Assembly (NCBI RefSeq): GCF_030848495.1
Contig: NZ_JAVDDT010000003.1
Location: 186,001 to 250,000, forward strand
DNA length: 64,000 nt
Source: Natronospira bacteriovora
Lineage (GTDB): Bacteria; Pseudomonadota; Gammaproteobacteria; Natronospirales; Natronospiraceae
Direction of reading: 5' to 3'
This document shows, piece after piece, positions 1-9,392 of this stretch. Within the stretch, counting starts at the first letter, position 1. Every line of letters begins with the position of its first letter. The notes under the pieces are model-generated. The model did not search any database and had not been told where the DNA came from. It was given only the letters and a program-made list of their open reading frames with translations. Position numbers and translations under genes: made by a program.

Positions 1-747
1 AAGGCGGAATGCGCGGAACTGCTGGAGACACCGGATAAGGCACCGGATGGTGAGCAAACCTATGACCTGGTGCGGCCCCGTTCGGCCTGCCCCGGCTGCG
101 GGCGGGCCATCCGCGCCTGGGAGAACATCCCGATCATCAGTTACCTGATCCTTCGTGGCCGCTGCCCGGGCTGCGGTATGCGGATCTCCCTGCGTTATCC
201 CCTGGTGGAACTGCTGGTGGGCCTGTTGACCGTGGGGGTTATCGCGGCCTTCGGTGTAAGCATCTTCAGCCTGGCCCTGCTGCCCCTGGTCTGGGCCCTG
301 GTGGCCATGAGCTTCATCGACCTGGAACATCAGCTGCTGCCCGACCAGCTCACCCTCCCCCTGCTGTGGCTGGGGCTGCTGGTCGCCCTTCATCCATCCG
401 CGCCGCTGGATCCCGCCGATGCCATCATCGGAGCCACCGTCGGCTACCTTTCCCTGTGGTCGGTCTATCAGCTCTTCCGTCTGCTGACCGGCAAGGAAGG
501 CATGGGTTTTGGTGATTTCAAGCTCATGGGGCTGCTGGGGGCCTGGATGGGCTGGACGGTGGTGCCTCTGGTGGTTCTGCTGGGTTCGGGACTGGGCGTG
601 CTGGCGGCCATCGGCATGGCACTGGCAGGTCGCAAGGTCAGCGGGCAGCCCATGCCCTTCGGGCCCTTCCTCGCCGGTGCCGGGCTGGTGGCCCTGTTCT
701 GGGGCGATCACATCATTGAAGGCTATCTGCGTCTCTCCGGTCTTTGA
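1..747 (+). CDS. pilD: Prepilin peptidase / N-methyltransferase PilD (5' end outside window)
   Basis: Membrane aspartyl protease that cleaves and N-methylates type IV prepilins and type II secretion pseudopilins. The reading frame is already open at base 1 (KAECAELLE is typical of the PilD N-terminal cytoplasmic loop), so the true start and first membrane helix lie upstream; the GTG at 70 is internal. Two CPGCG motifs form the tetra-cysteine site of long-form PilD. Catalytic aspartates are visible in the IDLEHQLLPD and GFGDFKLMG segments, and several hydrophobic helices follow. It precedes coaE, as in the usual pilBCD-coaE order of gammaproteobacteria. Family assignment is secure; only the N-terminus is missing. 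Confidence 0.93.
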   Translation, partial: KAECAELLETPDKAPDGEQTYDLVRPRSACPGCGRAIRAWENIPIISYLILRGRCPGCGMRISLRYPLVELLVGLLTVGVIAAFGVSIFSLALLPLVWALVAMSFIDLEHQLLPDQLTLPLLWLGLLVALHPSAPLDPADAIIGATVGYLSLWSVYQLFRLLTGKEGMGFGDFKLMGLLGAWMGWTVVPLVVLLGSGLGVLAAIGMALAGRKVSGQPMPFGPFLAGAGLVALFWGDHIIEGYLRLSGL

Positions 748-763
748 CGGCACCCGGTTCACC

Positions 764-1390
764 ATGCGTGAGAAGCCGCGAAAAGCCCCATTCAAGGTTG
801 CCCTGACCGGAGGTGCCGGCAGCGGCAAGTCCGCCGTGGCAGCCCGCCTGCGGGAAAAAGGGGTGACCGTGATCGACACGGATCAGCTGGCGCGGACGGT
901 GGTGGCACCCGGCAGTGAGGGCCTGGAAGCGGTGGTTGGCGCTTTTGGCAGCGATGTACTGGATGACGACGGCCAGCTGGATCGCCGACGCCTGCGGGAA
1001 CGGATTCTGGGGGATGCCAGCAGCCGGCGGCAGCTCGAAGCCATCCTTCACCCCCGTATCATGGCGGCCCTGGCCTCGGCCATGGAAGCGGCTGATGGGG
1101 CCTATGTGGTCGCTGAGATTCCGCTGCTGGTGGAATCCGGACACGCCGGAAGCTTCGACCACGTAGTCACCGTTGAAGCGCCCATGGCGACGCGGCTGAA
1201 ACGCATGATGGCCCGGGACGGTGTCACTGAACCGGCTGCCCGTGCCCTGATCGACGCCCAGGCCAGCACGGAGCAACGGTGCGCCATTGCTGACAGCGTG
1301 ATCGAGAACGACGGCACTCTTGCAGCACTGAACGAGCAGGTGGATGCCCTCCACCACCGGCTCGTGCAGCTCGGCGCCCCAACCGCCTGA
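764..1390 (+). CDS. coaE: Dephospho-CoA kinase
   Basis: Phosphorylates the 3'-hydroxyl of dephospho-CoA, the last step of coenzyme A synthesis, in the cytoplasm. The 208-residue product has a P-loop GGAGSGKS near residue 16 and the VIDTD motif near residue 38, both family hallmarks, and its length matches the family. The frame is open further upstream, but the ATG at 764 lies 16 bases after the pilD stop and puts the P-loop at the usual distance from the N-terminus. It lies between pilD and zapD, the conserved order. Confidence 0.95.
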   Translation: MREKPRKAPFKVALTGGAGSGKSAVAARLREKGVTVIDTDQLARTVVAPGSEGLEAVVGAFGSDVLDDDGQLDRRRLRERILGDASSRRQLEAILHPRIMAALASAMEAADGAYVVAEIPLLVESGHAGSFDHVVTVEAPMATRLKRMMARDGVTEPAARALIDAQASTEQRCAIADSVIENDGTLAALNEQVDALHHRLVQLGAPTA

Positions 1391-1446
1391 TCCGTTCCCA
1401 GGCGGGCCTTGGACAAACCCGCTTTCCTGGTTGAGAATACCCGCCC

Positions 1447-2229
1447 ATGACAGGCCGCACCTCTTCCAGCCGTGTAATCTATGAACAGCCGCTCACCGAG
1501 CAGGTGCGCAGTTTTCTGCGCCTGGAGCATCTGTTTCGCCGTGCCCGGCACGCCGTGTCACGACAGTCGTCCTGGGACAGCCTCTGTGGCGCCGAAACCG
1601 TGCTTGAACTCCTGGCCCTGCTGAGCCGGGGTGACATTCGCCGCGAGGTGCTCAAGGAAGCCGATCGAATCGCCCGTGCACTCAAGGATTACAGCAACCA
1701 CGAAGGTGTGGATGAAAATCGCCTCAGTGGTGTTCTCGACCGCTTGCGCAGCATGCGCGAACACTTGGGTGCCGGTACCGTTTCTCCCGACCGCCCCCTG
1801 CGGGAAAACGATTTTCTCGCAATGATCCAGCAACGACGTTCCATCCCGGGTGGCAGCTGCGGCTTCGACCTGCCGCGACTGCATGCCTGGCTGGAACAAC
1901 CCGCCGATGTACGCAAACCGGATCTGGAGGCCTGGCTGGAGCAACTGGCACCATTGGAGAACGGCATCAATGAACTGCTGAAGCTGATTCGTGGCAGCGC
2001 CTCGGAGAACAGCCACGTTGCCGTACGCGGCTTTTTTCGCCACACCCCGCCGAGCGAGCCGCCCTGCCGCCTGATTCGCGTCACCGTGGCCGACTACGGC
2101 ATCTTTCCAGAGATCAGCGGCAACCGGCACCGTTTCACCATTCGCTTTCTGGCCATCGGCGACCTGGCCGGTCAGGCCCGTCCCCTGAGCGAAGACGTCT
2201 CGTTCGGTCTTTCCCTCTGTCAACTGTAA
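1447..2229 (+). CDS. zapD: Cell division protein ZapD
   Basis: ZapD (DUF1342) binds the C-terminal tail of FtsZ and bundles protofilaments at the Z ring. The 260-residue product begins in the family style (IYEQPLTEQVRSFLRLEHLF) and carries the conserved central RGDI-related and C-terminal beta-rich segments; length is normal. It sits between coaE and yacG, as in many gammaproteobacteria. No membrane segments or signal peptide are seen. Confidence 0.93.
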   Translation: MTGRTSSSRVIYEQPLTEQVRSFLRLEHLFRRARHAVSRQSSWDSLCGAETVLELLALLSRGDIRREVLKEADRIARALKDYSNHEGVDENRLSGVLDRLRSMREHLGAGTVSPDRPLRENDFLAMIQQRRSIPGGSCGFDLPRLHAWLEQPADVRKPDLEAWLEQLAPLENGINELLKLIRGSASENSHVAVRGFFRHTPPSEPPCRLIRVTVADYGIFPEISGNRHRFTIRFLAIGDLAGQARPLSEDVSFGLSLCQL

Positions 2230-2247
2230 ACCGGATCCCGTATTGCC

Positions 2248-2433
2248 ATGCCTGAACGCCCCGCTCCCGAAGTCAATTGCCCCCATTGCGGGAAGAAGAC
2301 CCCTTTCAGTCCCGACAATCGCTGGCGCCCCTTCTGCAGCGAACGCTGCCGCATGGTGGACCTGGGGGAATGGTTCAACGAGGAAAAGCGGATTCCGGAA
2401 GATTCGCCGGATTGGCCGGGGGACGAGTCTTAA
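2248..2433 (+). CDS. yacG: DNA gyrase inhibitor YacG (zinc-binding)
   Basis: Small zinc protein that binds GyrB and inhibits gyrase in E. coli. The 61 residues contain the four zinc cysteines as C11-x2-C14 and C30-x3-C34, followed by the DLGEW motif and an acidic tail, all typical. It starts 18 bases after zapD and is probably cotranscribed with it. The gene faces the Nudix gene convergently, and the gap between them is filled by an inverted-repeat element. Confidence 0.93.
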   Translation: MPERPAPEVNCPHCGKKTPFSPDNRWRPFCSERCRMVDLGEWFNEEKRIPEDSPDWPGDES

Positions 2434-2458
2434 TCAACCCCCACCCCGTCGAACCCTT

Positions 2459-2625
2459 TCGTAGTCGTAATCGTAATCGTAGTCGTAATCGGCTTTGGAA
2501 AGGAGCAAGGAGCAAAACCCTGAAAGGCGAAAAGCTGGCGGTGCCGGTGTTGGGGTTTTTCGCTCGTCGCTTGGAAATTCCGATTACGATTCCGATTACG
2601 ATTACGACTACGAAAACGATTAATC
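2459..2625. repeat. TCGTNN-hexamer inverted-repeat element, copy 1
   Basis: The left arm (2459-2492) is five TCGTAG/TCGTAA hexamers ending in TCGG. The right arm (2576-2625) is the complementary run of TTACGA-type hexamers beginning AATTCCG. Between them is about 80 bases of A/G-rich then T-rich sequence (GGAAAGGAGCAAGGAGCA at the left inner edge). The same layout recurs at 30792-30960 and, inverted, at 42041-42234. The arms would form a long hairpin. The right end overlaps the TAA stop codon of the Nudix gene (2620-2622). No coding capacity is apparent. Confidence 0.85.
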
Positions 2626-3576
2626 GGGGGTTGGCCAGAGGCTGCGGATGGCAGCGATTCCCTGAATACTGTGTCGATGCAGTTCGGGGAGGTCGTGGAT
2701 CGTCATGCCGCCGATGGCGTAGACGGGTAATCGGGTGGCGGCGGCCAGTGCCAGGAAGCGATCCTGGCCGAGTGGCGCGGTGTCCGGGTGGCTGGGCGTG
2801 GCGCGGACATGACCGAGGGTCACGAAATCGGCCCCCAGCGCCTCTGCATGGCGCAATTCCTCCCCATTGTGGCAGGACACCCCAAACAAGCTGGGACGCG
2901 GCACAGGGCGCCCCTGAAGGCCGCTGGCACGCCGCCAGGGTAGGTGAACGCCGTCCGCGGCGATTTCCCGAGCCAGATCGGCGTCACCATTGACCAGAAC
3001 CCGGGCACCGGCGGCCTGCAGGCGGGGAAGCATTTCCCGGAGCAATGAGCGATGCCGCGGGTCCCGCACCACCGGGCCGCGCAACTGAATAAGGGTACTG
3101 CCCTGCCCGACCGCCCTCAGGAGCCGGTCAGTCCATTCGGGGCCGGGAGGCACATTGGGCGTCACCAGATAGCGGTCCGGCAGGCGGGCCGCGGCCACAA
3201 TGGGGGTATTGGCATCCAGGAAATCCAGCCTTGTCAACGCTTCCGGCTGGAACCAGTCGAAGCGCTGCCCCTCGCGGGCCTCGAGCGTCCCGTCCCAGGC
3301 CGTCACTCGCCACACGTCCAGATCCACCCGGGGTCCCCGGTCGTAGTCATGCTGCAGGCGAATCAGGGGGCGGCCGTCGCGCACGGTCACGGCCAGTTCT
3401 TCCTGGAGTTCACGGCACAATCCGGCCCAGCGGGATTCGCCCGGTTCCAGCTTGCCGCCCGGGAACTCCCAGCGACCGGCCATGCTGCGGCCCGGTGGGC
3501 GGGTGGCGGCAAGAATGCGGCCATCCTGACGGGTCAGGACGGCCGCGACGATATGCAGGCGACGGGGGTCAGACAT
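2620..3576 (-). CDS. Nudix hydrolase fused to a TenI/ThiE-like domain
   Basis: The 318-residue protein has an N-terminal MutT-type Nudix domain. The Nudix box spans residues about 40-62 (GGKLEPGES then RELQEEL), with the family's final Gly position altered. A C-terminal domain from about residue 130 resembles thiamine-phosphate synthase/TenI (ADGVHL and AIGGM are visible). MutT domains sanitise oxidised nucleotides such as 8-oxo-dGTP. The C-terminal half lacks the usual Asn-Asp pair (here NGD) and the PTxTK phosphate-binding motif, so TMP synthase activity is doubtful. This fusion is known in gammaproteobacteria near secA. The stop codon lies within the edge of a repeat element. Confidence 0.88.
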   Translation of the reverse strand: MSDPRRLHIVAAVLTRQDGRILAATRPPGRSMAGRWEFPGGKLEPGESRWAGLCRELQEELAVTVRDGRPLIRLQHDYDRGPRVDLDVWRVTAWDGTLEAREGQRFDWFQPEALTRLDFLDANTPIVAAARLPDRYLVTPNVPPGPEWTDRLLRAVGQGSTLIQLRGPVVRDPRHRSLLREMLPRLQAAGARVLVNGDADLAREIAADGVHLPWRRASGLQGRPVPRPSLFGVSCHNGEELRHAEALGADFVTLGHVRATPSHPDTAPLGQDRFLALAAATRLPVYAIGGMTIHDLPELHRHSIQGIAAIRSLWPTPD

Positions 3577-3651
3577 TCAGGCACTGTGTGACGGGAATGT
3601 CACATCCATGGCAGTCGGCGTCATGACGCTGCGCCGGTGACATCGCCAGGA

Positions 3652-6387
3652 TCAGGCGAGCTTCCCGCAGCAGTGCTTGTATTTCTTGCCGGAGCCACAG
3701 GGACAGGCCTCATTGCGACCCACCTTGGGCTGATCGCGAACCACCTGCTGGGGCTTGCCCGGCTGCCCTCCGGCCGCGGCAGCCACGCCACCGGCGCCAC
3801 CGCCGGCGGCGGCCGCCGAACCCAGACCACCGGCCTGGGCGTGCTGGAACTTCATCCGGCTGCTGTCCTGGCGACGCTGTTCTTCCACCGCCTGGACATC
3901 CTCGCGGTCGCGCACCTGAACCTTGGACAGAATGCTGATGACTTCGGCCTTGTAGCGCTCCAACATGTCCGCAAACATGGCGAAGGCTTCCTTCTTGTAT
4001 TCATGCTTGGGGTTGCGCTGGGCAAAACCACGCAGATTGATCCCCTGGCGCAAATGGTCCATGGCGGCCAGGTGTTCCTTCCAGTGGTTGTCCAGCACCC
4101 GCAGCATGACCGCCTTCTCGAAATGGCGCAGGACGGAGGTGCCCACCAGATTTTCCTTCTCGGCATAGGCCTTGTCCGCTGCCTCCAGGATGCGGCGTCG
4201 CATGCCCGCCTCATCCAGCTGATCATCCTCATCCAGCCACTGCTGGATTGGCAGCTTGAGATTGAACTCACGATCCAGGGCCTCCTCCAGGCCCTGAATG
4301 TCCCACATCTCATCAATGCTTTCCGGCGGGACATAGGTATCGACGGTCTGGCTGATGACATCCTCGCGAATGCCTTCCACAGCATCCGACACATCATCCG
4401 TGGCCATCAGTTCATTGCGCTGCTCGTAGATGACCTTGCGCTGATCATTGGCCACATTGTCGTATTCAAGCAGGTTCTTACGGATGTCGAAGTTGTGCTG
4501 CTCGACCTTGCGCTGGGCATTCTCGATGGTTCGCGTCACCCAGGGATGTTCAATGGCCTCGCCCTTCTGCATGCCCAGCTTCTGGAGGATGCCCTTGACC
4601 CGGTCCTTGGCAAAGATTCGCATGAGCGAATCTTCCAGTGACAGGTAGAAACGGCTGGAGCCCGGATCGCCCTGACGGCCGGAACGGCCACGCAACTGGT
4701 TATCGATGCGACGGGACTCGTGACGCTCGGTGCCGATGATGTGAAGGCCACCGGCATCCAGCACCTGCTGATGGCGCTCTTCCCATTGCCTGCGGATCTT
4801 TTCCTTTTCCGCATCGCTCTTGGCTTCTTCCAGTGCCTTGTCCGGATTGCCACCCAGCACGATGTCGGTGCCGCGGCCGGCCATGTTGGTGGCAATGGTC
4901 ACGGCGCCGGGCAGGCCGGCATCGGCCACCACTTCCGCTTCCTTGGCGTGCATCTTGGCATTGAGCACGTTGTGCTTGATGCCGGATTTCTTCAGCAGCC
5001 CGGAGAGATACTCCGACACCTCGATGGACGTGGTACCCACCAGCGCCGGCTGGCCACGTTCATGGCAGTCCTTGATGTCCTCGATGATGGCATCGTATTT
5101 CTCGTTCTTGGACAGATAGACCAGATCCGACAGGTCCTTGCGGACCATGGGCTTGTGAGTCGGAATCTGCACCACTTCAAGCCCGTAGATCTGCTCGAAT
5201 TCCACCGCTTCCGTATCGGCGGTGCCGGTCATGCCCGAGAGCTTCTCGTACTGGCGGAAATAGTTCTGGAAGGTGATGGATGCCAGTGTCTGGTTCTCGG
5301 CCTGGATCTTGACGCCTTCCTTGGCTTCCACCGCCTGATGCAGACCGTCGGACCAGCGACGCCCCGGCATGGTGCGGCCGGTGAATTCATCCACGATGAT
5401 CACCCGGTCATCCTGCACCAGATAATGGACATCCTTCTCGAACAGGGCATGCGCACGCAGGGCCGCATTGAGGTGATGAACCAGGTTCATGTTCGCCGCA
5501 TCGTAAAGGCTCTGCTCTTCGCTCAGCAGCCCCATGCGCACCAGCTCTTCCTCGACCCGCTCATGCCCCTGCTCGGTCAGATGCACCTGACGGGCCTTCT
5601 CGTCCACGGTGTAATCACCGGGATCGGTTTCGTCCTCTTCCTTCTTGAGGCGGGGTACGAGCTTGTCCATCTTGATATAGAGATCAGTGGAATCGTCCAC
5701 CGGCCCCGAGATGATCAGGGGTGTGCGGGCCTCGTCGATCAGGATGGAATCCACCTCGTCGACAATGGCGAAACCCAGGTTTCCCTGTACCCGATCTTCG
5801 GCACGGAAGGCCATGTTGTCGCGCAGGTAGTCAAAGCCGTATTCATTGTTGGTGCCGTAGGTGATGTCGGCACCATAGGCGGCCCGCTTTTCTTCCGTGG
5901 GCTGGCCACCGCTGAGGATGATGCCCACGGTCATGTCCAGGGCATTGAAGATGGGTTCCATCCATTTTGCGTCACGTTCGGCCAGATAGTCGTTCACGGT
6001 GACCACATGAACGCCGGTTTCGGGGATGGCATTGAGGTAGGCCGGCAGTGTGGCCACCAGCGTCTTGCCTTCACCGGTCTTCATCTCGGAGATCTTGCCC
6101 AGATGCAGCACCATGCCGCCCAGCAGCTGAACATCGAAATGGCGCATTCCCAGGGTACGTCGGGAGGCCTCCCGCACTGCCGCGAAAGCCTCCGGCAACA
6201 GATCGTCGAGGCTTTCACCGTCACGATGTCGCTGGCGAAATTCCGCGGTCTTTCCCTTGAGGGCGTCGTCATCCAGCGCTTCGAACTGCGATTCCAGCTC
6301 ATTGATGCGATCGACGTTGCGGCGAAGTTTTTTCAGCAGTCGCTCGTTTCGGCTGCCGATGATGCTCTTGACCAGTTTGCCTAGCAT
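3652..6387 (-). CDS. secA: Preprotein translocase ATPase SecA
   Basis: Motor ATPase that drives unfolded preproteins through SecYEG. The 911 residues include Walker A (MKTGEGKT, about residues 102-109), the DEAD-like [16 protein letters not shown] segment, helicase motifs ([28 protein letters not shown]), and a C-terminal zinc/SecB-binding tail [14 protein letters not shown] preceded by a Gly/Ala-rich linker. Length is standard. It lies downstream of an M23 peptidase gene and upstream of the Nudix gene on the same strand. No secM is found upstream, so regulation must differ from E. coli. Confidence 0.97.
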   Translation of the reverse strand: MLGKLVKSIIGSRNERLLKKLRRNVDRINELESQFEALDDDALKGKTAEFRQRHRDGESLDDLLPEAFAAVREASRRTLGMRHFDVQLLGGMVLHLGKISEMKTGEGKTLVATLPAYLNAIPETGVHVVTVNDYLAERDAKWMEPIFNALDMTVGIILSGGQPTEEKRAAYGADITYGTNNEYGFDYLRDNMAFRAEDRVQGNLGFAIVDEVDSILIDEARTPLIISGPVDDSTDLYIKMDKLVPRLKKEEDETDPGDYTVDEKARQVHLTEQGHERVEEELVRMGLLSEEQSLYDAANMNLVHHLNAALRAHALFEKDVHYLVQDDRVIIVDEFTGRTMPGRRWSDGLHQAVEAKEGVKIQAENQTLASITFQNYFRQYEKLSGMTGTADTEAVEFEQIYGLEVVQIPTHKPMVRKDLSDLVYLSKNEKYDAIIEDIKDCHERGQPALVGTTSIEVSEYLSGLLKKSGIKHNVLNAKMHAKEAEVVADAGLPGAVTIATNMAGRGTDIVLGGNPDKALEEAKSDAEKEKIRRQWEERHQQVLDAGGLHIIGTERHESRRIDNQLRGRSGRQGDPGSSRFYLSLEDSLMRIFAKDRVKGILQKLGMQKGEAIEHPWVTRTIENAQRKVEQHNFDIRKNLLEYDNVANDQRKVIYEQRNELMATDDVSDAVEGIREDVISQTVDTYVPPESIDEMWDIQGLEEALDREFNLKLPIQQWLDEDDQLDEAGMRRRILEAADKAYAEKENLVGTSVLRHFEKAVMLRVLDNHWKEHLAAMDHLRQGINLRGFAQRNPKHEYKKEAFAMFADMLERYKAEVISILSKVQVRDREDVQAVEEQRRQDSSRMKFQHAQAGGLGSAAAAGGGAGGVAAAAGGQPGKPQQVVRDQPKVGRNEACPCGSGKKYKHCCGKLA

Positions 6388-6408
6388 GGTTGTCCGTCTT
6401 TCCTCGTC

Positions 6409-6445
6409 AAAAAAGCGTGAGGCCGACCCCCAGCGGGAATCGGCC
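6409..6445 (-). terminator. Possible terminator or leader hairpin between the M23 gene and secA
   Basis: On the minus strand GGCCGA and TCGGCC (6445-6440 and 6426-6421) form a stem with a 13-base loop. After six bases a run of six T's follows (6414-6409). It could end the M23 transcript or act as a secA leader structure. The gap between stem and T-run makes a standard intrinsic terminator uncertain. Confidence 0.3.
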
Positions 6446-6518
6446 CCTTCCGAATATTTTCCCCGTGGCCACCACGTAGGGCGCCGGCCGGGAAACGTGG
6501 AGATGCTGTGCGACGCGC

Positions 6519-7451
6519 TCAGTTACTGGCGCGAATGTATTCCACCGGATTGACCGTGCGCCCATTGTAATGGACTTCGAAGTGAACATGGGGCCCGGTG
6601 GCACGACCGGTTTCCCCCAGCAGGGCAATGCGCTGGCCTTTCTGGACCATTTCGCCCACTTCCACCAGGTTTTCCTTGTTGTGGGCGTAACGCGTGACAT
6701 AACCATTGCCGTGATTGATTTCCACCAGATTGCCGTAGCCGTAACGCTTGCCGGACCAGGTCACCACGCCGGCCGCCACCGCCGAGATGTCGGTTCCCGG
6801 GCGGGCGGCAAAATCGATGCCGCCATGCCAGGCGCGGCGCCCGCTGAAGGGATCCGTACGGGAGCCATATCCGGAAGAGACCCAGCCACCCCGGATGGGA
6901 CGCCCCTGTGGACGTACCCGATCCTGAACATTGCGGTTCATGAGCATTTTTTCAAGGACGGCCAGCTGACGATCCCGGTCCCGAATCTGGTTGGACAGGT
7001 CCTCAACACGATCCGGCACGCCAAGAGCGGCGGCATCATCGAGAATGGAATCACTGAGGGGTTCCTCCGGACCACCCTGGGCCGGGACGAGACCGAAATT
7101 GAACTCCCCTTCTTCCAGGCCGGCCATGCGCGTCAGGCGCTCCCCCAGGGCATTGAGGCGGGTCACCTGGGCCTGCATTTCCGCCAGTTGCGCATTGAGC
7201 GCCGCCAGCTTCATCTCCGAATCCCGGGTCACCTGCTCAAGGCGAACCCGCTCGGCAGCCAGTTCCGCCTTCCAGCGCTGGGCCTGCTCATCGGGTGTTT
7301 CCACCACGAATGTCTTGACCGAAAAGAAGGCCGCACCGAACAGCAGCCCCAGCAGCAGGACACCGCCACCGACGAAACTCGCCAGATGAGCGGGATGCCC
7401 GAGATTGAACTGCTGGGATCCGCCTCGTCTTGTCCAGATAATGATATTCAT
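6519..7451 (-). CDS. M23 family metallopeptidase (murein endopeptidase-like)
   Basis: A predicted envelope peptidoglycan hydrolase or hydrolase-like protein. The 310-residue protein has one N-terminal membrane helix (about residues 24-48), a Glu/Arg-rich coiled coil (about 55-110), and a C-terminal LytM/M23 domain with HGGIDFA (H-x3-D zinc ligands) and HVHFE (HxH), so the catalytic zinc site looks intact. Position upstream of secA and next to the divergent DUF721 gene is conserved in gammaproteobacteria. The substrate is probably peptide cross-links, by family analogy. Confidence 0.9.
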   Translation of the reverse strand: MNIIIWTRRGGSQQFNLGHPAHLASFVGGGVLLLGLLFGAAFFSVKTFVVETPDEQAQRWKAELAAERVRLEQVTRDSEMKLAALNAQLAEMQAQVTRLNALGERLTRMAGLEEGEFNFGLVPAQGGPEEPLSDSILDDAAALGVPDRVEDLSNQIRDRDRQLAVLEKMLMNRNVQDRVRPQGRPIRGGWVSSGYGSRTDPFSGRRAWHGGIDFAARPGTDISAVAAGVVTWSGKRYGYGNLVEINHGNGYVTRYAHNKENLVEVGEMVQKGQRIALLGETGRATGPHVHFEVHYNGRTVNPVEYIRASN

Positions 7452-7632
7452 CTGCCCGGGCCGCTCCGGTTGGTGGTTGACTGGTGGCCTCCGCCACCGA
7501 CAACACTCGGCTTTGGGAGCAAGGAAATTTCGCTCTTTTTATCTTTGCCGCCGTCCTGAAACACTGGCGAGCGGTTCACGTTCAATGTCACCATATTGCC
7601 ATGCTTGGGCAAAAATGGCTTTATTCAGTTAC

Positions 7633-8091
7633 ATGTTGAACAATTTTCCCACATCACTGCAAGTCCGGATGCGTCATTCCAGGGGGCCGCTCGGCCGCCT
7701 TTTTGCCCGCATTGGTCGGAATACGCCTGAAAACGAACGCCTCCGGGCCCTGTTGCCCGATGATCTGGCCGACCACTGCGTCGGCTGGGAACGCGAAGGT
7801 GAGCTGCTTTGCCTGGTCATGGACAGTAATGCCTGGGCGAGCCGCGCCCGCTACGCTCTGGCCCGGCGTCAGCAAGGTCTGCTGGCGGCCTGTGACCCGC
7901 CGGCACGACAACTGCGTGTGCGCACGGCCAATGTCCGCGGCGGGCGGCAAAACCGGGAACGCGGCAAGTCACCGACCGCCAGGCCCCCTGAACGCATCAG
8001 CCAGCGCAGCCGTGAACACGTGCGTGAGGCGGCACGGCATATCCAGGATCCGGAACTGCGAGCGGCCCTGGAAAGGCTTGCCAGGGAGTAG
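7633..8091 (+). CDS. DUF721 family protein
   Basis: A small basic protein of the DUF721 (DciA-like) family; DciA proteins load replicative helicase in many bacteria, but this gammaproteobacterial branch near lpxC/secA is uncharacterised. The start is uncertain: ATG codons at 7615, 7633 and 7669 are all in frame and none has a strong ribosome-binding site. The 7633 start gives 152 residues. The conserved part (PLGRLFARI, LLPDDLADHC, WASRARYAL) is intact and the tail is Arg-rich. It is divergent from the M23 gene and convergent with lpxC. Confidence 0.75.
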   Translation: MLNNFPTSLQVRMRHSRGPLGRLFARIGRNTPENERLRALLPDDLADHCVGWEREGELLCLVMDSNAWASRARYALARRQQGLLAACDPPARQLRVRTANVRGGRQNRERGKSPTARPPERISQRSREHVREAARHIQDPELRAALERLARE

Positions 8092-8133
8092 CGTCGCCTC
8101 CCTGAATCCGTCCAATGCCGTCGGCCCCATACG

Positions 8134-8162
8134 AAAATGCCCCGCCAGGGCGGGGCATTTTT
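8134..8162. terminator. Bidirectional intrinsic terminator between DUF721 gene and lpxC
   Basis: AAAATGCCCCGC (8134-8145) pairs with GCGGGGCATTTT (8150-8161) around a four-base loop. It is A-rich on the left and T-rich on the right, so it can stop transcription from both convergent genes. It lies 43 bases after the DUF721 stop and 48 bases beyond the lpxC stop. Confidence 0.88.
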
Positions 8163-8209
8163 CCGTTCTCACTGCATGACGTGCGCTGACCCGGCTTCTC
8201 GCGCGGGGC

Positions 8210-9127
8210 TCAGAGCTGAACAGCCTGCACCGGCGTCATGTAGGAAATCGGCGCCTCGGCCACATCGTCGAAGGTGACCTCTTCCCAGGCCGACTCGTCC
8301 GCCACCAGGGCGCGCAGCAGCTTGTTGTTGGTGCTGTGCCCGGAGCGACAACCCGTGAAGGCGCCGATCAGGCTGTGGCCCAGCAGGTACAGATCGCCAA
8401 TGGCATCCAGTACCTTGTGCTTGACGAATTCGTCCTCATAGCGGAGACCGTCCTCATTCAGGATGCGGAAGTCGTCCACCACGATGGCGTTGTCCAGGCT
8501 GCCGCCCAGCGCCAGATTGCGCTCGCGCAGCATTTCGATGTCCCGCATGAAGCCGAAGGTGCGCGCCCGGCTGACTTCCTTCACGAAAGAGGTGGTGGAG
8601 AAGTCGATCAGGGCGTTCTGGCTGTGCTTCTTGAACACCGGGTGCTGGAAATCGATTTCGAAATTCACCTTGAAGCCATTGAAAGGCTCGAAGGCGGCCC
8701 ACTTGCCTTCCTCCTCGACCCGAATCGGCTTCTTGATGCGAATGAAACGCTTGGCGGCGTTCTGTTCCTCGATTCCCGCCGACTGCAGCAGGAAGACGAA
8801 GGGACCGGCGCTGCCATCCATGATCGGCACTTCAGGCGCACTCAGATCCACGTAGGCGTTGTCGATGCCGAGACCCGCGAAGGCCGACATCAGGTGTTCG
8901 ATGGTCGCCACGCGAACATCGCCATCCACCAGGGTCGTGGAAAGCAACGTGTCGCCAACGTTCTCGGCCTTGGCCCGGATTTCCACCGGCTCATCCAGGT
9001 CCACGCGCCGGAACACGATGCCAGTGTTGGGGGCGGCCGGCCGAAGGGTCATGTAGACCTTTTCGCCGGTGTGCAGGCCCACGCCGGTGGCGCGGATCAT
9101 GTTCTTCAGCGTACGCTGCTTCAGCAT
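8210..9127 (-). CDS. lpxC: UDP-3-O-acyl-N-acetylglucosamine deacetylase
   Basis: Zinc deacetylase for the committed step of lipid A synthesis. The 305-residue product has [19 protein letters not shown], the zinc motif HKVLD within [15 protein letters not shown], and a GHSLIGAF segment followed by the C-terminal GHSTNN. These are the known ligands and catalytic residues of the family. It is the distal gene after ftsZ, separated by 265 bases that contain a likely promoter of its own. Confidence 0.96.
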   Translation of the reverse strand: MLKQRTLKNMIRATGVGLHTGEKVYMTLRPAAPNTGIVFRRVDLDEPVEIRAKAENVGDTLLSTTLVDGDVRVATIEHLMSAFAGLGIDNAYVDLSAPEVPIMDGSAGPFVFLLQSAGIEEQNAAKRFIRIKKPIRVEEEGKWAAFEPFNGFKVNFEIDFQHPVFKKHSQNALIDFSTTSFVKEVSRARTFGFMRDIEMLRERNLALGGSLDNAIVVDDFRILNEDGLRYEDEFVKHKVLDAIGDLYLLGHSLIGAFTGCRSGHSTNNKLLRALVADESAWEEVTFDDVAEAPISYMTPVQAVQL

Positions 9128-9265
9128 TCCTTACCTACTCTCTCTCGCGAATGCCGGCTCACGGCACCCGGTCAAACCAGACCCGTCGTCAGCTCGGGGA
9201 GGGAGCACGACGGTTGACATTTCCGTTGGGCACGGACAAGCCGCCCGCAACGAGCGGACCGGCGG

Positions 9266-9294
9266 ACTCTAGCACAGGAACATTGGGAGCACAA
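9266..9294 (-). promoter_or_regulatory. Candidate sigma70 promoter for lpxC
   Basis: On the minus strand TTGTGC (9294-9289), a 17-base spacer and TAGAGT (9271-9266) are preceded by TG at the extended -10 position (TGCTAGAGT). It lies about 140 bases upstream of the lpxC start within the ftsZ-lpxC gap. The -35 match is weak; the extended -10 is the main support. Confidence 0.42.
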
Positions 9295-9392
9295 GCACCT
9301 GAGCAGGCCCGACCGCTCTGTCGCCGATCCCTCGGCGTCTGATCACTGACCGGATACCGTGACACGAGTTCCATTCCCGGATACGCCGTGAC

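Noticed and set aside
4720-6384. Long plus-strand open frame of 554 codons opposite secA
   Set aside because: Antisense shadow caused by high GC; its product shows no recognisable domain, and secA on the other strand is unambiguous. The same applies to other long frames opposite ftsA, murC, ftsI, petB, hisD and murA.
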